DNA of 64,000 nucleotides from a virus: positions 1 through 64,000 of IMG/VR virus record IMGVR_UViG_3300012924_000007; one strand, written 5' to 3'. Both the position numbers and the translations under genes were made by a program. Below the pieces are notes generated by a model that was not told where the DNA came from, made no database searches, and saw only the letters and a program-made list of their open reading frames with translations. This document shows, piece after piece, positions 38,759 through 45,760 of this stretch. How positions within the stretch are numbered: the stretch's first letter is position 1; each line of letters begins with the position of its first letter.

Positions 38759-39793
38759 ATGGCGAAAGTTAAAGACGAAAAAGTCAAAGGTTTGTTAGCT
38801 GATTTTGAAGAGAAGTATGGAAAGGGGGTAATGGTAAAAGCAAGTGATGAGAAATTTGAAGAAGTTAAGGAGTTCACATCTACAGGATCTTTAACGTTAG
38901 ATTTAGCCACTAAAATTGGGGGAATCCCCAAAGACGGGAAGATCACTATCATATTAGGAAAGGAATCCTCTTCTAAGACTACATTAAGTTTACACATAAT
39001 CGCCGAAGAACAAAAGAAGATGCTTCCTTGTGCTTTTTTAGATGTTGAAGGTACTTTCGATAGGGAATACGCAAAAAACTTAGGGGTAGATTTAGATAAT
39101 CTCTATCTATTAGATGCAGGGGCATTATTGAAATCTTTGAAAATTAAAGACCGGGAGGCAGTTGCTGGAGAAGAGTGGTTGGAGGTATTAGTGGATTTAT
39201 TAAAAACTAATTCCTTTGGAGTAATTGTATTGGATTCTATTGCTACTCTAACTCCAATGTCTGAATTACAGAAAGGTATTGCAGGAGGGGGACAGATTGC
39301 CAGAGTGGGCGCTATGTTGAGTCAAGCCATGCGTAGTGTAAATGCTCATCTTATACGTACTAATACAGGGTTGGTACTTTTAAATCAATACAGAATATCT
39401 CCTGGTGCTTACGGGAATCCTTTTATAGAAGTGGGTGGGGAGGCATTAAAATATTACACTTCCCTCAAAATTGAGCTATCCAAATCTTTAGATAAAGATA
39501 CTGATGGTGTTTACGGTATTCAAGTAAAGGCCAAAATAACGAAATCTAAAGTAGGTATTCCTTATGGTGAAGCATCTTACTATGTGGAGTTTGGTAAAGG
39601 GATTCAAAGAATACAGGAGATAATTGATTTAGGAGTTGAATATGGATTCATTGAAAAGGGTGGAGCATGGTTCAATTTCTTAGATCAGGAAACTAAATTC
39701 CAAGGAGAGGAAAAAGTTAAACAATTTTTATTAGATAACCCAGAATTTTCTGCGGAATTAGAATCTAAAATACTAGAAAAATTAAAATCATGA
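38759..39793 (+). CDS. RecA/UvsX-like recombinase
   Basis: A 344-residue RecA-fold recombinase. The Walker A region is ILGKESSSKTTLSLHII (about residues 62-78), which aligns with RecA GPESSGKTT but has Ser where the last Gly of the P-loop normally stands. Then come AFLDVEGTFDREYAKNLGVD (RecA AFIDAEHALD), VIVLDSIATLTPMSEL (Walker B) and GLVLLNQYRISPGAYGNP (L2 region, RecA FINQIR). The C-terminal domain is helical. It should catalyse strand exchange in recombination-dependent replication or repair. First gene of its operon, under the promoter at 38709. Confidence 0.9.
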   Translation: MAKVKDEKVKGLLADFEEKYGKGVMVKASDEKFEEVKEFTSTGSLTLDLATKIGGIPKDGKITIILGKESSSKTTLSLHIIAEEQKKMLPCAFLDVEGTFDREYAKNLGVDLDNLYLLDAGALLKSLKIKDREAVAGEEWLEVLVDLLKTNSFGVIVLDSIATLTPMSELQKGIAGGGQIARVGAMLSQAMRSVNAHLIRTNTGLVLLNQYRISPGAYGNPFIEVGGEALKYYTSLKIELSKSLDKDTDGVYGIQVKAKITKSKVGIPYGEASYYVEFGKGIQRIQEIIDLGVEYGFIEKGGAWFNFLDQETKFQGEEKVKQFLLDNPEFSAELESKILEKLKS

Positions 39794-40275
39794 GTGTAAA
39801 TTTTAGCTGGGATACTCCACCACCAAATCCTGTAGGATATATAGTAGGAATTGATCCTTTCAAAGAGCCGACTACTAAATATGTACCTTCTCATGCAGTT
39901 GCTTCAAACATTCTGTATGCTTTAGGATTTAATTACGGAGATGGGATGCTAGAATCAACATTCGTTAAAATAGAGGAATTATTTCTAGGGGAAGATTGTA
40001 CATTATTGATTGAAGTAACATGTGGGCTTGTATTTAATGCATATCCTAGACTCTGGGTAGAATGTAAAATAAAAAATAATGAGTTATTACAAAACATATT
40101 ACCAAATTTATCCAGTGGATGTGGTATAGAACATACTCTCGAAATAAAAGGCGATACAGAACTACATTCTGAAGCAATTCGTTATATCAACAAAGCTCTC
40201 CAAATAATGAAAGACAGAATCTGGCCTTATAGAGAGCAATTAATTGAATTCATTAAAATGGAAGATCAAGCATGA
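39790..40275 (+). CDS. hypothetical protein of a tandem paralogous family, 161 aa
   Basis: Longest of four consecutive related genes. The shared feature is a C-terminal helix preceded by an SE.. or .AK block: here HSEAIRYINKALQIMKDRIW, then PYREQLIEFIK. Before it lies a beta-rich domain. All four overlap by 4-17 nt. Function unknown. Confidence 0.6.
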   Translation: MSVNFSWDTPPPNPVGYIVGIDPFKEPTTKYVPSHAVASNILYALGFNYGDGMLESTFVKIEELFLGEDCTLLIEVTCGLVFNAYPRLWVECKIKNNELLQNILPNLSSGCGIEHTLEIKGDTELHSEAIRYINKALQIMKDRIWPYREQLIEFIKMEDQA

Positions 40276-40571
40276 AGGGGAATGATACATATTACTTAGA
40301 GGAGGGAATAAATTTACATGTTTTTTGGATCTCGATTTCTGGAGTTATTGAATCTAAAACCACTGAAAGAACATTAACATTTATGACCAATGCTTGGATA
40401 GGGTTAGAAAATAAAGTACTCATACTTAATGGAGTATATTTTATTGAATCTACGGTAAACTCTATTTCAAGTGAAATTGCTCTTAGAGATGCTAAATCAA
40501 AGTTAGAAATCCTCATCAAAGACAATAGAGAACTTTTACTAGAATACTTTAAAAATGACTCCATTCGATAG
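40272..40571 (+). CDS. tandem paralogue 2, 99 aa
   Basis: Beta-rich N-terminal 70 residues starting NDTYYLEEGINLHVFW, and the family's C-terminal helix DAKSKLEILIKDNRELLLEY. The YYLEE...L start is matched by FYLGEDCYVYV in paralogue 4. Function unknown. Confidence 0.6.
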   Translation: MKGNDTYYLEEGINLHVFWISISGVIESKTTERTLTFMTNAWIGLENKVLILNGVYFIESTVNSISSEIALRDAKSKLEILIKDNRELLLEYFKNDSIR

Positions 40572-40887
40572 AAAAGATGTAATAGACATTGGTGATGGAT
40601 ATTATGTGAATTATACTATAGAGTACAAATCCATTATAACACCTGATAGAGAAGAAGGGGAAATTATAATGTATGTCGGTAAATCATATGATGAAGCTAC
40701 ATTGGGGTTATGTAATTATCATATGTTTACTATGAAGGATATAACACTAACTTCTTGGGGAGTACCAGTTAATAGCAACTGGTACAAAACATATGAAAGT
40801 GCGGGAGAGGAATCCGAAACGAGCTTCAGAAAAGCAGTAATATCAAAGAGAGAACAATTAATAGAAATTATAAAACAAAACTCATGA
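40555..40887 (+). CDS. tandem paralogue 3, 110 aa
   Basis: Same plan: strand-rich N-terminus (VIDIGDGYYVNYTIEYKS), then FRKAVISKREQLIEIIKQNS. Overlaps the previous gene by 17 nt and the next by 4 nt. Function unknown. Confidence 0.6.
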   Translation: MTPFDRKDVIDIGDGYYVNYTIEYKSIITPDREEGEIIMYVGKSYDEATLGLCNYHMFTMKDITLTSWGVPVNSNWYKTYESAGEESETSFRKAVISKREQLIEIIKQNS

Positions 40888-41189
40888 ATACTGATAGTTT
40901 TTACTTAGGTGAAGATTGTTATGTATATGTGAATACTCGGACGTTTCCTGATGCTAGACGCTTTCTTGAAGATGATTCGGGTATTTCTGGAATTATCACA
41001 TACGCCTATATTGGAGAAAATTTTACAAATCCTTTAAAAATATCTGGAATAAAATTCTCAGCTGATGGGGAGGACTTTTCTAAATCCCCAAACAAAGTAG
41101 ATACTGTACATAGCGCAAAATCAAAATTAGCAGATCTTATATTACAACATAAAGAATTATTAATTGAATATGTTAAAAGTCAACTTTAA
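40884..41189 (+). CDS. tandem paralogue 4, 101 aa
   Basis: Opens DSFYLGEDCYVYVNTRTF and ends HSAKSKLADLILQHKELLIE, the closest C-terminal match to paralogue 2 (AKSKL...L..ELL.EY). It overlaps the dUTPase gene by 20 nt. Confidence 0.6.
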   Translation: MNTDSFYLGEDCYVYVNTRTFPDARRFLEDDSGISGIITYAYIGENFTNPLKISGIKFSADGEDFSKSPNKVDTVHSAKSKLADLILQHKELLIEYVKSQL

Positions 41190-41610
41190 AAAACTAAACT
41201 CTAACGCAGCAAAGCCAATTAAAGCTCATAAAAATGATGCTGGATTTGATTTAACTGCTATATCCAGTGTATATGATAAGTCAGCTAAAACCCTTACTTG
41301 TGGTACAGGGGTGGCTATTCAGATACCTGTAGGATATGTAGGGAATATCTATCCAAGGAGTAGTATTTATAAGCGTGGGTTAGTATTAGCTAATTCGGTA
41401 GGAAGGATTAATGCTGAAGATTCTAGTGAAATAAAAGCCGTATTCTATTCAATGGTAGATAAACCAAATTTATATGCTCCTGGAGATAGAATTATGCAAA
41501 TTATTATTGAGAAATTGGAAGATATTGAATTTGAGGAAACACATGAATTAGAAGAAACTGGACGCGGTGCAAATGGCTTCGGTAGTTCGGATAACACTTG
41601 GAGACTATAA
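41170..41610 (+). CDS. dut: dUTPase-like protein
   Basis: A trimeric-type dUTPase of 146 residues; ATG 41170 is preferred to a TTG at 41164. Motif 1 is KNDAGFDLTA, motif 2 is IYPRSSIYKRGL, motif 3 is VGRINAEDSSEIKAV, motif 4 is YAPGDRIMQIIIEK, and motif 5 is GRGANGFGSSD. Motif 3 departs from the GxID..Y.G consensus: Asn replaces the catalytic Asp, and Tyr is missing. The enzyme may be weak or may act as a nucleotide sensor; alternatively one of the acids next to it takes over. The normal role is hydrolysing dUTP to keep uracil out of DNA. Confidence 0.85.
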   Translation: MLKVNFKKLNSNAAKPIKAHKNDAGFDLTAISSVYDKSAKTLTCGTGVAIQIPVGYVGNIYPRSSIYKRGLVLANSVGRINAEDSSEIKAVFYSMVDKPNLYAPGDRIMQIIIEKLEDIEFEETHELEETGRGANGFGSSDNTWRL

Positions 41611-41620
41611 AAACTAAATA

Positions 41621-41926
41621 ATGAAATATCCTGGATTGGTTTCAAGATTAACTACTTATTGTGATGGGTGGATTGTAGGTAGTGCGGCGTGCCCTGAAAA
41701 TATAGAGCCAAGAGATTATGATATCTGGATACCAATAGCAAATTGGGGTACTGCAATATCCATGCTCCCTGATCAAATTGACATTAATAGAATGCGTGGA
41801 TATAAAGTAATAGATGAAGAAAAGGAGATAGACATTTTTACATGTGAAATGTCATCTTTATTTAATACTGCATATTTTAAATATGCATACCATCCACGAA
41901 CCGGAATCAGAATTGCTAAAGTATAA
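41621..41926 (+). CDS. minimal nucleotidyltransferase-like protein, 101 aa
   Basis: The segment GWIVGSAACPENIEPRDYDI (about residues 13-32) matches the GS...D-x-D signature of the pol-beta nucleotidyltransferase fold, and KEIDIFTCEM supplies a possible third Asp. At 101 residues it is about the size of a minimal (MNT/toxin-antitoxin-type) nucleotidyltransferase. The gene lies between dUTPase and tRNA genes, so tRNA or protein nucleotidylation is possible but unproven. Confidence 0.5.
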   Translation: MKYPGLVSRLTTYCDGWIVGSAACPENIEPRDYDIWIPIANWGTAISMLPDQIDINRMRGYKVIDEEKEIDIFTCEMSSLFNTAYFKYAYHPRTGIRIAKV

Positions 41927-41938
41927 AAACCAATAAAT

Positions 41939-42091
41939 ATGAATAATTTTCAACAGAACACTGTAGCACCTGGAGTGCAGATAGTAAACAGTAAAAAGAA
42001 CAAGTATCGTGCAAGAAAGACAGTGAACGGTAAGCGCGTTACGTTTTACACTAATAGGAAAACAGAAGCTGTAAGCTGGGTAAACAACTAA
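41939..42091 (+). CDS. small AP2/integrase-arm-like DNA-binding protein, 50 aa
   Basis: ATG 41939 to TAA 42089-42091. The sequence KNKYRARKTVNGKRVTFYTN and KTEAVSWVN resembles the three-stranded sheet plus helix of AP2/arm-binding domains: basic strand, NGKR turn, then an aliphatic helix. It sits directly upstream of the tRNA genes. Probable DNA-binding protein. Confidence 0.55.
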   Translation: MNNFQQNTVAPGVQIVNSKKNKYRARKTVNGKRVTFYTNRKTEAVSWVNN

Positions 42092-42103
42092 TTTTGCTTA
42101 TCT

Positions 42104-42174
42104 ACCAGTATAGTATAATGGCAATACGTCAGATTTTGACTCTGAATATCCTCGATCATTACGAGGTGCTGGTT
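42104..42174 (+). tRNA. tRNA-Gln (anticodon TTG)
   Basis: Full cloverleaf of 71 nt. Acceptor ACCAGTA/TGCTGGT (one G-T pair), D stem GTAT/ATAC, anticodon stem TCAGA/TCTGA with loop TTTTGAC (anticodon TTG reads CAA), T stem CCTCG/CGAGG. The T loop ATCATTA deviates from TTCRANN. CCA is not encoded. Confidence 0.85.
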
Positions 42175-42184
42175 CAACTAATAT

Positions 42185-42255
42185 ACGGGTATAGTTTAAT
42201 GGTAGAACAAATCTCTCCAAAAGATTTAGTCGAGGTCCGATTCCTTGTATCCGTG
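42185..42255 (+). tRNA. tRNA-Trp (anticodon CCA)
   Basis: Cloverleaf of 71 nt. Acceptor ACGGGTA/TATCCGT, D stem GTTT/GAAC, anticodon stem AATCT/AGATT with loop CTCCAAA (anticodon CCA reads TGG), T stem CGAGG/CCTTG with loop TCCGATT, discriminator G. CCA is not encoded. The anticodon reads the standard Trp codon, so it gives no sign of stop-codon recoding. Confidence 0.88.
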
Positions 42256-42260
42256 CTTAA

Positions 42261-42449
42261 ATGTATAAAATGAATATAAGTTTTGAACAATACAGTACAA
42301 AAGTAAATTGCACCATTGATGAAGATTCTACTACAAATGATGTTCTTCGTTCTGTTATAGGGTTGATGATTACTCTAGGATATAGACAAGAGGGCATACT
42401 TTCCGCTATGGAAGAATTAGTATACGAATTAAAACCCATTGAAAAATAA
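42261..42449 (+). CDS. hypothetical protein, 62 aa
   Basis: Small alpha/beta protein starting 5 nt after tRNA-Trp, suggesting the tRNAs are cut from the operon transcript. Sequence MYKMNISFEQYSTKVNCTID, then a long helix. It overlaps the next gene by 11 nt. Unrecognised. Confidence 0.55.
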   Translation: MYKMNISFEQYSTKVNCTIDEDSTTNDVLRSVIGLMITLGYRQEGILSAMEELVYELKPIEK

Positions 42450-42858
42450 TAAAAAGTGTGCCTTAGATGGCTGTAATAACCCCTCTTTTGGTAAATTCTG
42501 CAAATATCATACCTTAAAGAAACCATTAAAATCTGGGGGGAAACTATCTCCAAGGAAGAAATCCAAGGAAGAAATCGAGGAGAATAAACAAGCAATAGAA
42601 CGAATGTGGAATATGTTCCTGGAGATCTGGGAGGAAAGACCACACTATTGTGAAGAAACTGGTTTATATCTCGGACAAGTACCTCTAAGTACAATGATGC
42701 ACCATATACTGGCAAAGTCAAAATATCCTCAATACAAGTATGAAAAATGGAACATTGCCCTATTACACCCTGATGTACATTCTCAAGTTGAAACTGATAT
42801 AACTAAGACCCCTAAAACCCATGAAAGATACTTATCCCTGTTAAAATCCTCTCCATGA
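42439..42858 (+). CDS. zinc-binding HNH-like nuclease (NinG/Rap-like)
   Basis: A 139-residue protein with a TTG start at 42439. The N-terminal zinc knuckle is CALDGCNNPSFGKFCKYH (C..C, C..H). A Lys-rich linker and a helix follow, then a region with LSTMMHHILAKSKYPQYKYE and WNIALLHPDVHSQVETD, an HNH-like His-His...Asn...His arrangement. The layout resembles the phage recombination endonuclease NinG/Rap; the activity is inferred. Confidence 0.65.
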   Translation: MKNNKKCALDGCNNPSFGKFCKYHTLKKPLKSGGKLSPRKKSKEEIEENKQAIERMWNMFLEIWEERPHYCEETGLYLGQVPLSTMMHHILAKSKYPQYKYEKWNIALLHPDVHSQVETDITKTPKTHERYLSLLKSSP

Positions 42859-43043
42859 TATTGTTCTTATACATTCTCGCAGCTATCATTACAATGATAG
42901 AAAGTCCCCAATTAGTAGCTGAACACTACAAGAATTTCTTCTCTTTAAAACACCTTATTGCTACTTCACTATTTATCTTCGTTTTTGGTATGGTTATGTG
43001 TACTTCTGATATAAAGGAAGTATTTGAAAGTTGGTACAAATAA
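42855..43043 (+). CDS. small membrane protein, 62 aa
   Basis: Two hydrophobic spans: ILFLYILAAIITMI and LIATSLFIFVFGMVM. The last gene of the plus-strand arm; its stop lies in the A-run of the convergent terminator. Function unknown. Confidence 0.6.
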   Translation: MILFLYILAAIITMIESPQLVAEHYKNFFSLKHLIATSLFIFVFGMVMCTSDIKEVFESWYK

Positions 43044-43066
43044 AAAAGGTAGCCATTACGGCTACC
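43042..43066 (-). terminator. intrinsic terminator at the convergence point (for minus strand)
   Basis: GGTAGCC (43048-43054) pairs with GGCTACC (43060-43066) with a 5-nt loop. Six A residues at 43042-43047 become U in minus-strand RNA, directly after the stem. So this is a strong terminator for the late operon; the plus-strand side lacks a U-run. Confidence 0.85.
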
Positions 43067-43092
43067 CTTCAGATTTTCATAAGGACAGGGAA

Positions 43093-43404
43093 TTAATCTT
43101 CTTCTGTGGTGGGGAGTTCTATTGGAATATCATTCTGTACTTCTGTTACAACACCTTCAGCAATGCCATTTATAAACGCATCTTGAAGTACTTTAAAAGC
43201 ATCCACTACTCGTAAGGTATTCACTACTTCCGGAGTATTTACAAATGCAGCTAACCCATTATAGAGAATTGCAAATTCATTGCCATTAAATGTCCATTGA
43301 GATTTATCTCCTTCTCCCCAGCTGTACTGCTTTCCAGGCTGGAAACTTGGTTTTACTACTTCTGGTACTGGTTGGTTTTCTTCCATTTTTTTAACTATTG
43401 CCAT
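43093..43404 (-). CDS. hypothetical late protein, 103 aa
   Basis: Soluble, acidic at both ends. Middle: QYSWGEGDKSQWTFNGNEFA, then a helix. It has its own promoter (43430-43461) and is followed by the terminator, so it can be made alone. Position at the end of the late operon is compatible with a small virion or lysis accessory; no motif seen. Confidence 0.65.
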   Translation of the reverse strand: MAIVKKMEENQPVPEVVKPSFQPGKQYSWGEGDKSQWTFNGNEFAILYNGLAAFVNTPEVVNTLRVVDAFKVLQDAFINGIAEGVVTEVQNDIPIELPTTEED

Positions 43405-43429
43405 ATTGTGGTTTTACTATTTTATACTG

Positions 43430-43461
43430 CAAAACTAATAAATATCATTAGATTTACCAAA
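43430..43461 (-). promoter_or_regulatory. minus-strand promoter with AAACTAAT half-site
   Basis: On the minus strand: TTTG (43461-43458), 20 nt, TAGTTTTG (43437-43430). On the plus strand, AAACTAAT occupies 43432-43439 and an imperfect partner ATTAGAT 43447-43453. The leader to the ATG at 43404 is about 20 nt. Confidence 0.65.
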
Positions 43462-43747
43462 TCTCATCGAACTTAATTGAAAAAATAATTTGCTTCTGAA
43501 TTGATAAAGATGAACTGAATTTTATCTTCAGAAAAAGTCTACTGTGGGAACGTAAGAGATTATCAATTAAAGGCTGTTTAGTGGATTCCAGGGACGGTTG
43601 GATAGAGAACACCAAACCTTCAAGATTCTGCCTTATAAACAGGTTTGCACTGGGGTCAGCATGATTAATAGAATCTTCTATAAAGTGAAGGTAAGAACTA
43701 TCGTTTTCCCTTAGTATGGGGGGAAGATCTTTGGTTTCTATTTTCAT
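43454..43747 (-). CDS. hypothetical late protein, 97 aa
   Basis: Soluble protein without a signal peptide; Ser/Ile/Leu-rich C-terminal half. Its start overlaps the end of the next upstream gene by 50 nt in another frame, an arrangement reminiscent of overlapping spanin genes, but no lipobox is present. Function unknown. Confidence 0.5.
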   Translation of the reverse strand: MKIETKDLPPILRENDSSYLHFIEDSINHADPSANLFIRQNLEGLVFSIQPSLESTKQPLIDNLLRSHSRLFLKIKFSSSLSIQKQIIFSIKFDEIW

Positions 43748-43982
43748 TTATCTTGGTTTCTATTTTGTTGATTGAATCGTTTAATTGATCAACTTTTTTC
43801 AGGTTTTTGACTGTAAAGGAGTCAATCGGCTTTTTAAATTCTCTACTTATTGTGATAGAATCTTTTTGAGAGAGATATGCGTCACATCCGTCACACTTCC
43901 CTGATAACGACTTAGGGGAGGTAAACCCCACCATAATAAATAAGAATGTGATACAGCCTAGTCCGGCTTTTATTATTTCCAT
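43698..43982 (-). CDS. membrane/coiled-coil protein, 94 aa (spanin-like candidate)
   Basis: The N-terminal hydrophobic span (AGLGCITFLFIMVGF, residues about 6-20) is followed by a CDGCDAYL loop and a predicted coiled coil (KVDQLNDSINKIETKINENR) with a basic tail. An N-terminal membrane anchor plus coiled coil fits an inner-membrane spanin. A lysis role is an inference; the gene overlaps or abuts both neighbours. Confidence 0.5.
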   Translation of the reverse strand: MEIIKAGLGCITFLFIMVGFTSPKSLSGKCDGCDAYLSQKDSITISREFKKPIDSFTVKNLKKVDQLNDSINKIETKINENRNQRSSPHTKGKR

Positions 43983-44245
43983 TATTTCTTATTTATTTTG
44001 TTATCTAGGCTGTCTACTTTCTTCTGTGTATTATCTATTTTAGCACTTACTCTCTCTTCAGCGAATTTAAGCTCTCTATCTAAAATTGATTTCATTTCTT
44101 GATACATTTTATCTTTACATTTTTTATTTTCAACGTATTGAATAACATTAAAAGTAATTAGGCCAGTAAGTATTGATCCATATAGATATTTACGCATCCA
44201 TACAGGTATACCGAATGATTTAAATTCTTGCAGTTGATTTGCCAT
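43982..44245 (-). CDS. membrane-anchored coiled-coil protein, 87 aa (lysis-region candidate)
   Basis: The start is placed at the ATG at 44245 (MANQLQEFKSFGIPVWMRKY) rather than 44284. A single membrane span (LYGSILTGLITFNVIQYV) is followed by a highly charged predicted coiled coil. Its stop overlaps the next ATG by one base. It could be a holin-associated or spanin-type protein. Confidence 0.5.
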   Translation of the reverse strand: MANQLQEFKSFGIPVWMRKYLYGSILTGLITFNVIQYVENKKCKDKMYQEMKSILDRELKFAEERVSAKIDNTQKKVDSLDNKINKK

Positions 44246-44302
44246 TGCATTAGTTAGGTTTGAGGGTGGGTAATTGGCTAACAAACAATTTCCTAACTGA
44301 TA

Positions 44303-44686
44303 TTATGGGATGGTAGTTGTTGTGGTAGTTGTGGATGAAGTAGTAGAGGTTGAGGTACTGGTGGAAGTAGTTGTGGTGCTCGTGGTGGAATACTCGCAGC
44401 AGAGATGTATTGGCAATTCTACCCAGCGACCTTGAGAGGGCTTCTTAGATCGTAAAATAGTAGAACTAGAGATTACATATCCATCTTTAGCATACTTTAT
44501 ATAGCCCTTTAAGGGACCATGTGACCTGAAAAATCCTGGAATTGTTACATCTGAGCAACATCTTGCAGGTACCTCTGACCAATTATTACCAGTAGGTTTC
44601 TTTGTTCTTAATACCAGTACTCCGGGGACCAGCTTGTCATTTTTATACAAGACATAAGCCTTTAGATTGTGTCTAGCGCTCGGCAT
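44303..44686 (-). CDS. late protein with duplicated domain and Ser/Thr-repeat tail, 127 aa
   Basis: Two tandem copies of a 40-residue unit: KAYVLYKNDKLVPGV ending in WSEVPARCC, and KGYIKYAKDGYVISS ending in WVELPIHLCC. Then comes a 28-residue tail made only of Ser and Thr plus a final Ile-Pro. Repetitive Ser/Thr tails of this kind are common at the ends of virion appendage proteins and are candidate glycosylation sites, which is notable beside three glycosyltransferase genes. Confidence 0.6.
   Translation of the reverse strand: MPSARHNLKAYVLYKNDKLVPGVLVLRTKKPTGNNWSEVPARCCSDVTIPGFFRSHGPLKGYIKYAKDGYVISSSTILRSKKPSQGRWVELPIHLCCEYSTTSTTTTSTSTSTSTTSSTTTTTTTIP
44307..44390 (-). repeat. Ser/Thr-coding microsatellite-like repeat
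   Basis: A run of TGG/TAG/TGT-rich triplets on the plus strand, reading as ACx and AGT codons on the minus strand. It encodes the Ser/Thr tail of the protein at 44303-44686 and may vary in length by slippage. Confidence 0.6.
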
Positions 44687-44704
44687 TCTTTAAAATTTAA
44701 GGGG

Positions 44705-45727
44705 TTATTTATAATATTTGTTTCTAACTTCTTTAATCTCCTGTACATAATTGTATGTGCAAAAATCAGGAGAGGTTGCATCTAAATAGGGTTGTTCTTT
44801 ATCATCAAATGGGGATTTTTGATTTGATGCGTAGTGACCTTTAAAAAATATCTGATGATCTACATCCCCCACTCTCATTGGCTGCGGACCTGCTCCAGCA
44901 TTATGAAAAATTGAAGAGGAATCCCATTTAGATATGTGATCAGTAGCCCAAACAAAAGAAAGTTCTGGAACTATTTTTGTTTCAGTTCCTCTAAGCCAAG
45001 TATTCCACAAGCAACTCCACATATCTGAGCAAAATCCTTGTAATCCTCTGTCTTCAGACTCAAAATACTTTGAATTAATACCAGATAAATAGATCCTAAT
45101 CTTTATACAATCTTCTTCAACTTTCTTCCAGTAGTTCGCATCAATATTTTTAAAGAGGGTTTGAGCGCCGCCCGAATGCTCATTATTTTTAACTGCAATT
45201 TCTCTCGTTATTCCTACTAATTTGCAAGCCTCATCTAACACATCTACTTTTTTATACTCTTCCAATTTTGAAGGAAGTACATCATTTACTTTAGAGTCCC
45301 AGTATGATGCATTTATATAACTATTTGTATTACTCATGTAACAAATGTCGTCATCTAACCATTTTTCAAATGGGATAGTGGAATGTATCGTTATATCACT
45401 ATCATGATAGAATATAGCTTTTTCAGATAATTCTGTATATTTTTCAAAATGCTGCCAGATAATATGAGGTCTTAATATAGGGAGGTAAACATTTCTTAGA
45501 ATATTGAATATCCCCCTATCTTCATATCTAAAGAACTTTACTTCTGGGTATCTCTGTTCTAAAATTTCCCATTCTTTATTCCATTCGGGTCTATCCGGCG
45601 CACGATAAAGAAGGATGTGCATTTTTTCACTATACCCAAATTTTTGAAATGAATTAATTTGAGTTTCTACCTGAAAAATGAAGTAGTGATCATCAGGAAT
45701 TGCTGATAAAAATATAAGGTCTTTCAT
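44705..45727 (-). CDS. glycosyltransferase-like protein (GT-A fold), about 340 aa
   Basis: The start is at the ATG at 45727 (MKDLIFLSAIPDDHYFIFQV), directly preceded by AAACCAACCT, the same context as the glycosyltransferase start at 51260. A DxD-like motif lies in AIFYHDSDITIHS (about residues 110-122), as expected for nucleotide-sugar/metal binding. Later blocks (GGAQTLFKN and SFVWATDHISKWD) resemble those of family GT-A enzymes acting on glycans. It lies next to a methyltransferase gene. Substrate unknown. Confidence 0.6.
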   Translation of the reverse strand: MKDLIFLSAIPDDHYFIFQVETQINSFQKFGYSEKMHILLYRAPDRPEWNKEWEILEQRYPEVKFFRYEDRGIFNILRNVYLPILRPHIIWQHFEKYTELSEKAIFYHDSDITIHSTIPFEKWLDDDICYMSNTNSYINASYWDSKVNDVLPSKLEEYKKVDVLDEACKLVGITREIAVKNNEHSGGAQTLFKNIDANYWKKVEEDCIKIRIYLSGINSKYFESEDRGLQGFCSDMWSCLWNTWLRGTETKIVPELSFVWATDHISKWDSSSIFHNAGAGPQPMRVGDVDHQIFFKGHYASNQKSPFDDKEQPYLDATSPDFCTYNYVQEIKEVRNKYYK

Positions 45728-45760
45728 AGGTTGGTTTTTCAATATGTAGTTGGGGATATT

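Noticed and set aside
42104-42255. Suppressor tRNA or alternative genetic code
   Set aside because: Anticodons are TTG and CCA, both standard. Genes in both arms read through without internal TAG or TGA.
43024-43215. 63-aa plus-strand ORF across the convergence point
   Set aside because: It runs through the terminator hairpin and antisense to the late gene at 43093; no start context.
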